DNA from: Rostrohypoxylon terebratum
Taxonomy: Eukaryota > Ascomycota > Sordariomycetes > Xylariales > Hypoxylaceae
Length of the DNA stretch: 64,000 bases
Assembly (NCBI GenBank): GCA_022497145.1
Contig: MU385908.1
Coordinates: forward strand, 1-64,000
Direction: 5' to 3'
Of the stretch, positions 22,759 through 34,579 are shown piece by piece. The notes beneath the pieces were generated by a model. That model was not told the DNA's origin. It ran no database searches and worked only from the letters and a program-made list of their open reading frames with translations. The translations under genes were made by a program, and so were the position numbers. Each line of letters starts with the position of its first letter. Position 1 is the first letter of the stretch.

Positions 22759-24914
22759 ATGGGTAAGTGCCTCCACTATCTAACAAATGCAGCCACCCGT
22801 TTCATGGAGGAGAGTAAAATTGCAAGAGTAGCCGTAGCCGACACCAAGGAAGTCGGCACTGGTCCAGCCAGCCTACAGGATCTGATCTATCCGGATCGAT
22901 CACCTTTTCCATTTCATTAACATCAAACTCGCCCTACCGAACGTCCTTCCCATCCGCCTTTTTTGGTTGATCATCAGTTCTTGGGCTTCTCTCTTTTTTT
23001 TGGTTCTTTGGAATATTCGGCCATCGTTAGAAGCAGTCCCCTCTTCAAAAACCGGAAGAAAAAGATCCACACAAGAGAAACAAAATAACCATTCATACAA
23101 TGCCGGCTTTTCTCAACCCACATAACAAGGCACGAGCTCGGAGTGTGCAACTGGACAATCACTTTATGGAGAATTTCAACGTTCCACAAAGAGAATCAAG
23201 CACGCCTCCAGTTCCCTCTGGAAGGTCGAGCAGCCTATTGGACCAGGAAAATCAACCACCAGTTCGTCATTACCGGAGCATGCTGGTTGTCGATGCTCCA
23301 TCCCTTGGGCCTCACAAACCCATTTCATACGAGGAGCTCTACGTAAATCCATCGCTCGCCGGTATATCTCTTCGGCCACACTCTTGCAATTTACTCTCCG
23401 CCATAGAAGCTACACTTGTTCAAATGACATATGCTGACTTGTTACAGCCGCAAACGGTTCGATAGCGTCACCTGCGCCTACCGAAGGCAAGCCTTCTACA
23501 CCTAAGCCGTCGTCTCCGCCGAGTTCTGACCTTAAACCCATAGCACCGGTTGCAGTGCCTTCTTCGGGCCCTATCGTGAATGACAGCAGAAACATTGTCC
23601 GAAGGAAGCTGACCGGTTATGTCGGTTTTGCTAACCTGCCCAACCAATGGCATCGCAAGAGTGTCCGTAAGGGATTCAACTTCAATGTCATGGTAGTTGG
23701 TATGTGATGATCTACACCTTTTTGGCATTGAAAAGTTGCTAATCTAGTGGAAATATAGGTGAATCTGGCTTGGGTAAATCCACGCTTGTGAACACTCTCT
23801 TCAACACCTCTCTTTACCCGCCCAAGGACCGCAAGGGACCTAGCCTTGACATAATACCCAAGACCGTCTCTATCCAATCCATCAGCGCAGATATCGAAGA
23901 GGCCGGTGTCCGTCTACGTCTAACTGTCGTCGACACTCCCGGTTTCGGCGACTTCGTGAACAATGATGAGTCGTGGAGACCCATTGTTGACAACATCGAG
24001 CAGCGCTATGATGCTTACTTGGACGCCGAGAACAAGGTCAACCGAATGAACATTGTCGACAACCGTATCCACGCTTGCGTCTTCTTCATCCAACCCACCG
24101 GCCACTCCCTTAAGCCTTTGGATATTGAGGTTATGCGTCGTCTTCATACCAAGGTGAACTTGATTCCCGTCATTGCCAAGTCGGATACTCTCACCGACGA
24201 GGAGATCGCTGGCTTCAAGTCCAGAGTAAGTTGATCCATACTCCTTCCTAAATACCTTAGCTAACCCCGTCATAGATTCTTGCAGATATTAAGCACCACG
24301 GTATTCAAATCTTCGAGGGTCCCCGATATGAGTTGGATGATGAGGAGACTATCGCGGAGAACAACGAGATCATGTCCAAGGTGCCATTTGCCGTTGTCGG
24401 TGCTAACAGCGAAGTCACCAACGCTGATGGACGTAAAGTCCGTGGCCGCCGCTACCCATGGGGTGTGATTGAGGTAGACAATGAGGAGCACTGCGACTTT
24501 GTGAAGCTACGCCAGATGCTCATCCGAACCCACATGGAGGAGCTCAAGGAGCACACCAACAACAGTCTCTACGAGAATTACCGTACCGATAAGCTCACCG
24601 CGATGGGTGTTGCCCAGGACCCCAGCGTCTTCAAGGAGGTTAACCCCGCCGTTAAGCAAGAGGAAGAGCGTGCTCTGCACGAGCAGAAGCTCGCCAAGAT
24701 GGAGGCCGAGATGAAGATGGTGTTCCAACAGAAGGTGGCTGAGAAGGAGAGCAAGTTGAAGCAGAGTGAGGAAGAGTTATACGCTCGTCACAGGGAGATG
24801 AAGGAACAACTCGAACGCCAGCGAATGGAGCTCGAGGAGAAGAAGTCCAGAGTGGAAAGCGGACGGCCGATAGAGAAGGAGGGCAAGCGAAAGGGTTTCT
24901 CTCTACGGAATTAA
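22759..24914 (+). CDS. Septin, Cdc3/AspB type
   Basis: Septins are GTP-binding proteins that assemble into filaments at septa, hyphal tips and branch sites. Four exons (22759-22762, 23448-23699, 23759-24225, 24276-24914) give 453 residues. The first exon is only ATGG, joined across a 685-nt intron to an exon starting MAANGSIASPAP. The septin core begins with the polybasic NQWHRKSVRKGFNFNVMVV, followed by the P-loop GESGLGKST (split by an intron), DTPGFGD (G3), AKSD (G4) and the septin unique element near the end of the core. A coiled coil of about 110 residues (KQEEERALHEQKLAKMEAE and on) ends the protein. The core closely fits the AspB/Cdc3 class. A second possible first exon lies within intron 1 and is listed separately. 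Confidence 0.93.
23100..23361 (+). CDS. Possible alternative first coding exon of the septin
   Basis: An ATG at 23100 opens 87 codons plus one base, ending at a GTATAT donor (23362). The same acceptor used by the ATGG exon (after 23447) then restores the septin frame: both first exons end in phase 1. Splicing this one would add an N-terminal extension of about 86 residues, giving 539 in all, with protein-like content (for example SSLLDQENQPPVRHYRSM). The 86-nt intron has a CTGAC-like branch point near its end. This could be a second promoter and isoform, or merely intronic sequence. Only transcript data can tell. Confidence 0.45.
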
Positions 24915-26522
24915 CCTCTTACGACTTCCTCTATTCTACGATCTACGCCTGAGCCTTCATGAAACCCATACAGTACCCGCCTACCGCGTTGTTTCACTTC
25001 ACCAATCTGTCTATTCAACTTCTCTTCTTTTAATTACTCATCAACTAATGCACCTCACGCGATACCTGTCCCTAGCGGCAATTGTCGGATGAGGATCACC
25101 TAGTCGTGGTTAGTGGTACTAAAAAAAGTCTTACTCAACAGCTGCCATCCTGGCAACAAAGAGAGCTGTTTCCAGGAGGCAAAGTTTCCAAGTATCTGGG
25201 GGTTGCTTTTCCGGCGTTCTTGAACATTACGGCGAGATATAACTTGGTTCAGGATTTTGATGAAACTGTATCCTATCCCACTAAGCATTTGCACGTTAGG
25301 CCGCCATGTTATGGACTGGTATGGCATATGGCGAATAGGTACAAGAGGCATCGGCTATTATATTCCCTCCTCGTCTAACTGGTCTGAAGACGTCCGCGAA
25401 TATGGAAAACACCCGTATGGATAATATGGTACTTGTCGCCTTCGCCGGAGTGTCTATCCTATCATTCATTTCCCTTCACGATCATATGTGCTTTTTTTTT
25501 CAGCTGTTACGACAAAATACCCGGAATTGAGACGGAAAGTCGATAGGCGGCTCGGTGTGTTCGTGGAGGATACGGAGGAGAATGTCAGAGTTGAATGCTC
25601 CCCTGCAAAATTAGATACCTGTATTTTAGGAGTAGTCTGTCTGACTCGCAGGATGGGTGTTCACACACGAAAAAAAATGCCTCGTCGGCTGGTGCCATCC
25701 GGGGAGAGAGGAAGACCGAAACCTCCCCTTCGACGTTCGCACACGCGTCTAGCCACGAACTTGGCTTGCTCTTGGTTTTCCTTGCGTCAGTCCACAGTCC
25801 TGTGTTTTCCTTGCGTTTCTAGCCTCTATGTGTTTCTCAACTTAGGTCGCCTGAATTAAAAAGGATGATGTTTTTTTTTCTTAGGAATCGAGTTTGCCGT
25901 TAATGAAGAAGTGAAGTGTGTTGTTATATTATATGGACTGTGAAATGTTATGCTCTAGCTGTGATGCAAAGCCACTATTTGGCATAATACTCCTAATCAT
26001 ATAATATTTTACTAATCTCTTCACATTCCCAGGCGTTTGCTATTCATTTTCGGTATAGGTGCCAATTTTGGAGGTCGAATTGCCTTGTCTTGTAACAGTC
26101 TCTCGATCAATCATTTCATTTGTACGTTTGCTACTAGGTATTCAATTTTATCACCCTATTCAACAATACAATGGAGTTGTAGATCACGGAGATAACCTAA
26201 ATAAGAGTGGTTGAAAAGCGTTCATATACATCGTATTGTACATGTTATCTCTATATGAGTACCTAGGTATATACAGAGAAAGAATTTTGGCCCGCCCGAA
26301 GAGTAGTTACGGGGTAAGTAACCTGACGGGCTGTATTGGGCTGTATTTTAGGCATGCGCTCATATGGCACAAATCACTAAAAAGCTGTGCACATAGCCTC
26401 GTCCTATGCTCTCAGCACATGCGTGCTCTTACACTGAGCGAACCTGGACCTGACCTAGCCCATGCCATCCATACCTCTATATCATAGCTCATGACCAACT
26501 ACCTTATGGAACCGGATCTCGT
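24915..26522. other. Intergenic, 1.6 kb, between convergent genes
   Basis: This region holds the 3' ends of the septin (+) and the ribosomal protein gene (-), with T-rich runs near 25490 and 25870 that could serve transcript ends. ORFs of up to 123 codons resemble nothing. No repeat is evident. Confidence 0.5.
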
Positions 26523-28037
26523 CTACCTCCTCCTTAGGTACCAGTTGAACGCAAGCTGGTTGACGGACTCGGGGAAGGGGGTAGGGACCTCGCCGCGGCC
26601 GACCTTGGCAACGGGGTGGCGTAGGTAGACGGCGGAGCAGATATTGTGGTTGACCTCGAGGTACTTGGGTATGAAGGCGAAGGGGGCCATGTAATCGCGG
26701 GGGCGCCAAGGCGTGGCGTAGGGCTTGGAGGGGTCGAAGGGGTTCTCCTTCTCCTCGCGCATCTGGTCCGCGATGCGGGCCTCGAGCTTCTCCAACTCTT
26801 TCTTGCTCAGGGCCAAGATCGGGTCTTGCGGCAACGAGGTGTCGCGCGCGGGAGCCGGGTCCAGCGGCGCGAGACTCAGGTTGCCGAGCTGCGCGGACAG
26901 CTCCTCGGCGATCTCGGCCGGGGTCGCGGAGGGCCGGCCGGCGCGGGAGACTAGACTGCGCAGCTGCTTGACGAAGGCGCGCAGACGCTGTTTCTGCGCC
27001 CCGCTTACGTCCTCGTCGCTGCATATCGCCTTCGCGCGCGCGGCGATGTCCATGATCTGCTCCCGCGTCGGCCTCATGTCGACCTTGGGCGCTTCCGGCT
27101 TGTCGGTCGTGTCCGGGTCCTGCTCTGGCTCGGAGGATTCCTCTGCAGCTTCTTCGGCTTCTTCGGACGCCTCCTCCTCGCCTTCTGCGTCGTCGGTCTG
27201 GCTACCTGCGGCCTTCTTCTTCTTCTTCTTTTTCTTAGTGGCGTCGGGTTTGGGGGCGCCGGTGGCGAGGAGGACGCGCTCGGGGTCGACTTGGAACATG
27301 TCGCCGGGGTTGAGACGGTAGGCTGGGTAGGGCATCTGCGTGATGGCGTTTGTTAGGGGCGTTCTTCCTATAGATGGGAATAGACATGGAGGGAGGCATG
27401 TGTGGCGTAAGAACGTAACTTACCACCTTGCCATTGACCTTGACAGCTCCGTGGACGACGAATTGTCTGGCCTGCCTTGCACTACTCGCAAACATAGCCC
27501 TAAAGACAGCGATATCCAACCGCCTCTCCATAGGCGCAAACGTCATCTGCATGTACGGCGTCAGCTTCCGCCAGCTTACAACCTTCTCGTCGTAAAGGGG
27601 CTCCTTGTCTCTCCCAGATCCCCTTCCGGCGGCCAGCTCGGAACCGTCGAACTGGGCCATGTACTTGGCGTTCATGTCGACGACACCCAGCAGGCGGCGG
27701 CTGAACATGCGGGCCCACTTTCGCTCGACGACGTGCTCGCCGTGGTAGGCTCTCAGCATACCCTTAGCCTTCCATTTCTGCTGGAAGAAGGTCGAGTGCT
27801 CGTTCCAGCCGATCTTGGGGTCCTTAAAACGCGCTATGTTGAACAAGTTATACTTGTTCCAGCTCTGCCGAAGTTTCTACACAGTCGCGACAACACAATC
27901 GCAGACGTTAGTGGGATCTTTTTTCTCTTTTCTCTCTCTCTTTATCTTTTTCATTTTTTTCCTCGAGCAAAGCAAAAAGCGCAACGGAGACCAAAACTTA
28001 CCGGCCGATATAGGCCGTGATATCTTTTGGGCTTCAT
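26523..28037 (-). CDS. NAM9: Mitochondrial small-subunit ribosomal protein uS4m (Nam9/Mrps4)
   Basis: This encodes the mitochondrial counterpart of bacterial S4, which binds 16S-type rRNA early in small-subunit assembly. Three exons (28037-28002, 27876-27424, 27335-26523) give 433 residues. It starts MKPKRYHGLYRP and continues KLRQSWNKYNLFNIARFK, as in fungal Nam9. The S4 RNA-binding motif is seen as RRLDIAVFRAMFASSARQAR followed by VVHGAVKVNGKV, the strand pattern split by the second intron. Next come PYPAYRLNPGD and a fungal-type insertion: a lysine run (KKKKKKKK) and a Glu-rich segment of about 40 residues. The conserved fungal C-terminus (LEVNHNICSAVYLRHPVA) ends the protein. Intron 1 is very pyrimidine-rich. 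Confidence 0.93.
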
Positions 28038-29831
28038 TCTCGGATGAGGTTACCCGAGTTCGGTGTGCGAAGCGGCGGATGATGAGTCGTCGGGCTTCGG
28101 GTCGTGGTCCGCCGTCTCGTTTCGAGGTTTTGCCCGCAGCTTTCTTTTTACGATCTTCGACTTTTTGATGATCCAAGTACAAAATTTCTAGAGAGGTGAT
28201 CACGTGGTGGGGTCGTGGTCCCCACCAATTCAATAGCTCCAATTGAACGGTCCAAGCTTTGAAGATAAGATAGTGAAATCTTATCGATAGGACCCCAGAG
28301 TTCATTGTGTAACGCCGGGTAACCAAATTTATTCAATTCTTCTGACATGGATTTGGAGTCTTGATTTTCTGCATCATTCATTATATTATCAGCGTCTTTC
28401 TCGTACTCATGTTTCGCAATACGGGAATGTCCTTTTAATCCTTTTGTTGCTGGATCTGTACTTGCAACGAATGGCTGTCACGGATAGATTAGTCTCGTCT
28501 CACAGCAGATCTTAAACATGACAGACCGATGACTTGGCACGGGAACCGCCGACTCCGCCCGGATTTCCCTTTTTGTGCTCCGGACAGAATACTTCCCAGC
28601 ATCAAATTGTAGTCGTCGTCTTGCTCTTGGCAGGTCACATGATATACTAGTACTATCATCAACATCATTCTTCCTATGCCAGGGAACGCGTTTTCTTCAC
28701 AGAATTCATAAGCCGAATCCCGCTCGGCGTTGATCCTCCATGAATTCTCTAACCAACCCCGAACTCTTCTATTATGTATCCATGGATGACAAATAGTAAA
28801 TTTTTTAAACGCCGAAGAGACCAGAACGGCGTCCATCCATCGTCGAATATACCCGAAATAGCTCTAGCGCAGGTCGATAAAGATTCAACAGCATAAATAT
28901 TGAAGTATGATATTCTAGTATACTGGATCAGAGTGCTGGCGCAATTCCAGTCCGCTTTTCCTCTACTAATCAACTTATACGGCTTTAAGAGTAGCTTATC
29001 TCCATCTTCCCAACGGCCCGCCCCTCAGGTTCTCTGGTCGTCTCCAGAAATGAGCTCCTCACCGACACTTGACCGATCTTCACGAGAATTAGTCATCACA
29101 CACGAACTCGGATTCTAGTAATCGTAGGTGATGGGGTTACGAAACAGCCCGCCTTCGGCACCGAGTGCCGGACAAGTGCCGGGGTCCTATCCAGCCTCCT
29201 GTCTTCTGCTGGGCCTTACACATTCCTCAAGCCCCCTATATCCGGTTACCCTGGCCGGTTATTCCCAACAGCGACGAGATCGGATTGAGACTAGCCTATC
29301 ACGATCAATCAATTCCAGATCTCTAACCTAGGTTCCACAGTCTGATCCGGTCTGATCTCCCGATACGCCCACCTATGGGTACTGTTTGTTGGGCAATCGG
29401 AATAGCTCATTCTCGTTTGCGATGGACGCAAAGGTATATATACCCAGTACATCCGATCTGCCTTGCTTATAAAGTCAGCCTCCTAAGTCCCACCGCTCCT
29501 AAGGCAAGCGTGTTAGACCGAAAGCCCGAAATCGCGTTCCTAGGTAGTATATGAAGAATCTCCAAACCGTCTTTCGCCTTTCTCCGATCGTAGTGCCATC
29601 TGCTGTACAATTAACCTCCAGAGAGAAACCCAGTTTGATTCCATTTGAGTTGGTGCTATTGGGCAAATTAACTTCAGTGTTGTTGGAAAAGACCTCTAAA
29701 TTGTGACGAAAAGGTTACCGAGGTAGAGGAGAAGTTGTTCGAGCTCACTAGGCGGTTTTCGTCTTTGTACTTCAGTGAACATCTTTCTAATTCGAAATTT
29801 CAATACGTCCAAAAACTAAACTGAATGAGCG
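28038..29831. other. Intergenic, 1.8 kb, divergent promoters
   Basis: This region lies upstream of NAM9 (-) and a DHA1 exporter (+). Minus-strand open frames at 28148-28381 and 28489-28836 look mildly protein-like but have no recognisable domain or clear splice logic. A GTATATATACCC stretch near 29432 and TTATAAAG near 29466 could be core promoter elements of the exporter. Confidence 0.5.
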
Positions 29832-31700
29832 GTGATGAAGGGCTCCGAGATAGATAAGGAGACGGGAGCGCATCGTGGCTCGACCGCAAAACCAGATCCA
29901 GCCGCGCAATTGGAAGACGACGAAAAACTAGAAAAATCGCGGTCGAATACCAACAGCATTAGCAACAGTAACTCAGAAACCGCCAGCACCTTCTCATACC
30001 AGGAACGGCTTGACATCCCCGAAAATGCCTCATCGAGAGTCATATCACGGATTATCTCCGAAGTCAGAGATGGAATCGAATCGCGGCGGGATCTCGACCT
30101 CGAGCAAGGACAGCCAGAAGACAAAGAACCCGTCGAGAATAATCCGAACCTCGTGACATGGGCCGGACCGGACGACCCTGAAAACCCCAAGAACTGGCCC
30201 TTTTCCAAGAAATGGGGCGTCGTCTTCATCGTATCCATATTCACCTTTGTCTCGCCCGTTTCCTCGTCTATGGTGGCCCCTGGGCTCACGACTATCGGTA
30301 GGGAATTGGATATTCCTGAGCCTTGTAAGTTGAGATCTCTCCGCTCTCCGTGGCCTACAGAAGGGAAATATTGACAGCACACCCTGTTAAGTTATGCAGA
30401 ACATCGTCCTCTCGATCTTTGTACTGGCCTACGCTCTAGGCCCCTTGGCGCAAGTCCCTCCCTTTCTCGCTTTACCCTCTCCTATTACTAACTCGCTCAA
30501 AGCTGGGGTCCCCTCTCGGAGATCTATGGCCGCGTGCCCATCCTGCAGCTCACAAATCTCGGCTTCTTGGCTTTCGCTCTTGGCTGCGGGTTCGCCAAGA
30601 CCAAGACCCAACTAATCGTCTTCCGTTTCTTCGCCGGACTCGGCGGGTCCGCCTCCCTAGCCATCGGTGGCGGAGTCCTCGGCGATCTATTCGTCGCGGA
30701 GCAGCGCGGCCGCGCCATGTCCATATACAGCCTGGCGCCTCTCCTGGGCCCGGCTGTAGGTCCCATCGCAGGCGCCTTCATTACGCAGACGACGACATGG
30801 CGATGGGCGTTCTGGGCCACCAGCGCCGCAGACGCGGCGATCCAGATCGCAGGATTAATTTGGCTACGCGAAACCTACGCGCCGGTCCTCCTAGACCGCA
30901 AGCGGCGCCTCGTCGCGAAATCCAGCGGCGTCCCGGCCTCGTCCCTCCACACCCCCTACGATGACGTGCGCAAAAACGGCGTAGCCAGAAAGAGCGTCTG
31001 GGGCACCCTCCGCACCGCCATGACGCGGCCCTTCCGCTTGCTCGCAACGCAAGTGATCGTGCAGTGCATCGCGCTGTACATGATGTACGTCTACGGGCTC
31101 ATGTACCTAATGCTCGCCTCCTTCCCCTCCCTCTTCACCTCCCCTGCCCCCTCCGGCTACGGCATGAGCATCGGCATCGGCGGCCTAAACTACATCTCCC
31201 TGGGCCTCGGTTTCTTCCTCGGAGCTCAAGTCTGCGCCCCCTTGCAAGACCGCGTGTACGCGTACCTAAAACAGCGCTACGGACACGGCCAACCCGAGTT
31301 CCGCGTGCCCATGATGGTCCCCGGCGCCGTCCTGATCCCCGTCGGCCTGCTAATCTACGGCTGGACGGCTGAGTACAAAACCCACTGGATCGGGCCTAAC
31401 ATCGGCGCCGTGCTGTTCGCCGCGGGCGCCATCATCTGTTTCCAATGCCTGCAGGGCTTCCTCGTCGACTCGTACCAGCGGTACGCCGCGAGCGCCGTCG
31501 GCGCCGCCACCGTGCTGCGCTCCCTCGCTGGCTTCGGCTTCCCGCTCTTCGCCCCCTCCATGTACGACCGCCTCGGCTACGGCTGGGGAAACACCCTCAT
31601 GGCCCTCTTGGGCGTCGCCATAGGCTGGCCCGGCCCCTTCTTGCTGTGGAAGTACGGCGGCCAGCTTAGGAGGAGGAGTCCGTTTGCCGCGGGGGATTAG
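29832..31700 (+). CDS. MFS multidrug exporter, DHA1 (12-TM) type, with a GC-AG intron
   Basis: Three exons (29832-30324, 30392-30449, 30503-31700) give 582 residues. A hydrophilic tail of about 110 residues leads to DPENPKNWPFSKKWG, the DHA1 entry motif. Twelve spans follow. The second intron (30450-30502) starts with GCAAGT, not GT. Using it restores LGPLAWGPLSEIYGR, the family's TM2-TM3 signature, and keeps all later sequence in frame. The only nearby GT donor does not. ACTAAC serves as its branch point. Other marks are FRFFAGLGGSASLAIGGG and GPAVGPIAGAFITQTTTWRW. It belongs to the Flr1/Mdr1-like group of drug and metabolite exporters. The substrate is unknown. Confidence 0.88.
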
Positions 31701-32151
31701 CCTGATTACCTAGGTCTCTACCAAATATCATATCCCAGGGAATAATAACAAATAGAGAGAGGAAATCCTAGAGATAGCAAGCAACTGATAATATCACATT
31801 TACGCGAAAGAGCATAACGAAAGGCGTTGGTCGATTTGGGGAAGCGAGAGCATTGACCATATTCATCAAGAGTCATCATTTACGGGTTCACATCCATAGC
31901 ATTGATAGCGACCAATAGAAATTATAAAACAGACTATGATTTCCCTATGAGCCAGGCATATCTACTAGGTATCTACCTAATGCCTATCTCGAATGATCCT
32001 TAACGCCATGTAAAGACTCGACTTTTTGCCAAGCGTGGCTTCCGAATGTGGCACAAAATGCCAAGCCGTGATGAAAGTGCAATGCAAATTTATAAGCAGA
32101 TAATGCAATCCGCTAATGGTGACCAATAATTACCTGGGTAATCTTGGGGGC
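31701..32151. other. Intergenic, 0.45 kb, between convergent genes
   Basis: This short spacer holds the 3' ends of the exporter (+) and the La gene (-). AT-rich stretches near 31740-31810 could serve as 3' processing signals. I see no gene. Confidence 0.55.
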
Positions 32152-33632
32152 CTACGCAACGTTGGCAATAGGCTCTTTGGTATCGACCTTCTTGGAAGGA
32201 GGAGCGTCTGTGGTAGAATCGTCATCACGACCACGCTTGCCGTTTGCCTTGATGTCCGCATCGCGCTTCTCTTTCTCCTCCTTCATGATCTTCTGACCCT
32301 CCTTGCTCGTGTGAATCTTGGGCTTTCCATCGTCCTGCGGAACAGGCTCTTGTTCCTTCTCGCGGTCATTGCCGTTCCGGCCACGATCTCTGCCACGTCC
32401 ACGACCACGACCGTTGCCACGACCACGGCCACGGCCACGATCAGAGCCACGATCAGGGCGGTCGCGACGGTCGTTGAAACCCTCTCGTTGATCGTCCTCG
32501 CGACGCTTCTTCCAGTTGTCAGGATCAAACTTGGGGCGGTTGAACCGGGGCCGCTTCTCATCGCGTTGATTCCAGCGTTTCTTGGGCATGCCTAGCTTTC
32601 TCTTATCATCGATTTCCTTCTTCTGGCGGTCATATTCACGCTTTGGCATGATCATCAATGGGTGATCCTTATATCGAGGCTCGGGATCTAGATCATAGAA
32701 CTTATTCGCGGTGTCTTCATCGACCCACTCGACGAACACGGAGCCCTTGAACACTTTATCCGGGGCTTGCTCATCACGTCGCAAGCGGACAGCATTGATC
32801 TCGCCAAACTGCGAGACGTAATCCTCGATATCGAATTGAGTAGATTTGCTCTCTTCGCCAAAACCCTTGATGTAAGTCGTGCGATCCTCGATCTTGTTGG
32901 TCAATTCGTCGCTTGGGACGCAAGGTTCCTTTCGACGAACCGTCTCGTCGCCCTCAGGACCTTCTAAAACGAGGCGTTCACTGGCCTTGAGAGCCTCAAC
33001 AACAGCGGAATGGGGCTTGAAGCGGCGCATTCTTGAGAAGTTGCAGATTACAGAGAGCGGGACAGGCTTATTGTCGGATCCACCAGTCTTATTCCACAGA
33101 AACTTATCGCTAGGAAGATTGCTGTCGGAAAAGTAGAATTCGACCTATAACATAAGAGTTAGACATGGCTAAAAATTGAATGGAGGAGTAACATGGTTCT
33201 TACCTGCCAGCGGATGGCCTTGTGATCATCGGATTCCGGAAGAATTGATGGATCGGACCTTTCTCTGGTGGGGCATCCACCTCTGTTCACCTTCAACATA
33301 CCCTTCGGGGGAAAGCGGGTAGAGGGCCAAACTCTCTGTTTCGGCTTCTCGACCTCTCCATTGCCGTTGGATTGAGTCACACCAATAGACTCGTCTTCAT
33401 TGTCACCGTTATCATCGTTGTTATCGTTAGCCTCGGGAGCATCCTGGGTAATACCCTGGTCATCATCATCATCTTTGGCCACCTCGCCATTCTCAACCGT
33501 AGCCTCAGCCTCAGCCTCTTTCTTAATGTCGGTAATGTCGGACATAGGGATATCGGTTGCAGTAGCCTCTACATCGGGAGTCTCGACGGGAGTCTTAACG
33601 CCCTCAACGGGCTTGGAATCTTGATCACTCAT
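32152..33632 (-). CDS. La-type RNA-binding protein (LARP3/La homologue)
   Basis: La proteins bind the UUU-OH ends of new RNA polymerase III transcripts and protect and fold pre-tRNAs in the nucleus. Two exons (33632-33204, 33144-32152) give 473 residues. After an acidic N-terminus of about 90 residues comes the La motif, with VEFYFSDSNLPSDKFLW beginning right at the second exon, then VPLSVICNFSRMRRF and an RRM (TTYIKGFGEESKSTQFD through GSVFVEWVDEDTANKFYD). The tail of about 170 residues is basic and holds an RGRGRGRGNGRGRGRGR tract and a KKR-type nuclear signal (GKRGRDDD). The layout fits S. pombe Sla1 and yeast Lhp1. Confidence 0.92.
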
Positions 33633-34579
33633 GATAGTGACAAGGGAGCTCCCGATTGGGGATGACTCCGAGACTGTGCTTTAGGTAAGAGGCTTGAATA
33701 AGTTGAGTGCAACGTAGTGTTCAATTTTCGACGATTCAATGTGGTTGCGGTGGGTGCGCTGTGAATGCGCAACGATGTGGGAGTGAATCGAAAGTGAATG
33801 ATCTGAATTGATGGAGGACGACGCAAGGTTTTAGAAAAAGAATTTCAACTGACGTTGAAACCGATTGACGCGGGGCAGAAGGGATCGCGGCGGGGAGTCA
33901 CGTCAAACGAGCTCGTCTAGTCAATTAGAAAGGGCAAAAAGATAAGATGATCGAGTGATCTTGATGAGGATTTCTCTCTGCAAGATAACGGAGGCAGCGA
34001 AGTAAACGGGAAAGTAATCCAGCTTTAATTCAGCTTTTGGCAATTTTAAGGTGCGTATGGAAGAGTTTGCAGGAAAAAAGAAATTCTTGCGATGGGAAAA
34101 AAACCAAAAGATATGGGAGCTCTGAGTTTCCCTAGCAGGAAAAAAAAAAGCTTGCAGATCTTAGTGGGCGGGCTAGGTGAACTAAGTGGGAAGCTCCAGA
34201 GCATATTGCCCCACATCCACTGTTTTCTTAGGCGGGCAGGCGGGGCACAAAATGATCAAAAACTGGCGCTGTGCAGGTGCAGCCACCAACTGTAGTAATG
34301 GCTACCCCCCCTGCTCCCGCTTTGCAGTTGGAGGTGTAGGTACTAGGTCCTACCAATTGCCCAGTGTAATTCTCCAATTGATTTTCTTCAACAAATCCAT
34401 CTCCATAGTACTATCATTATCATCTACCTCAAAAATGATCATTACTACTTAACAACTACCACCCCTGAGGGGTAGCTAACAGAATTAGACATTCACTCGA
34501 GTTTCCAACAATTCCAAGGTTCTCAAGCAATAGCCTTGGAACACTTGATAGCCACAGCGCGTCCCTAGCGTGTACCAGC
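33633..34579. other. Intergenic, 0.9 kb
   Basis: This is the upstream region of the La gene and the downstream region of the dioxygenase gene. It has short A runs (34078-34150) and no supported ORF. It includes probable 5' UTR with pyrimidine-rich stretches on the minus strand. Confidence 0.5.

Noticed and set aside
24915..25859. ORFs downstream of the septin (25082-25378, 25488-25859)
   Set aside because: They lie in probable 3' UTR or spacer, have unnatural composition and no homology-like motifs.
28148..28836. Minus-strand open frames that look mildly protein-like
   Set aside because: They cannot be joined by convincing splice sites, no domain is visible, and they lie in the divergent promoter region of NAM9.
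4703..31700. Idea that the three MFS exporters mark a secondary-metabolite cluster
   Set aside because: No polyketide synthase, NRPS, terpene synthase, P450 or pathway regulator is present. Neighbours are housekeeping genes.
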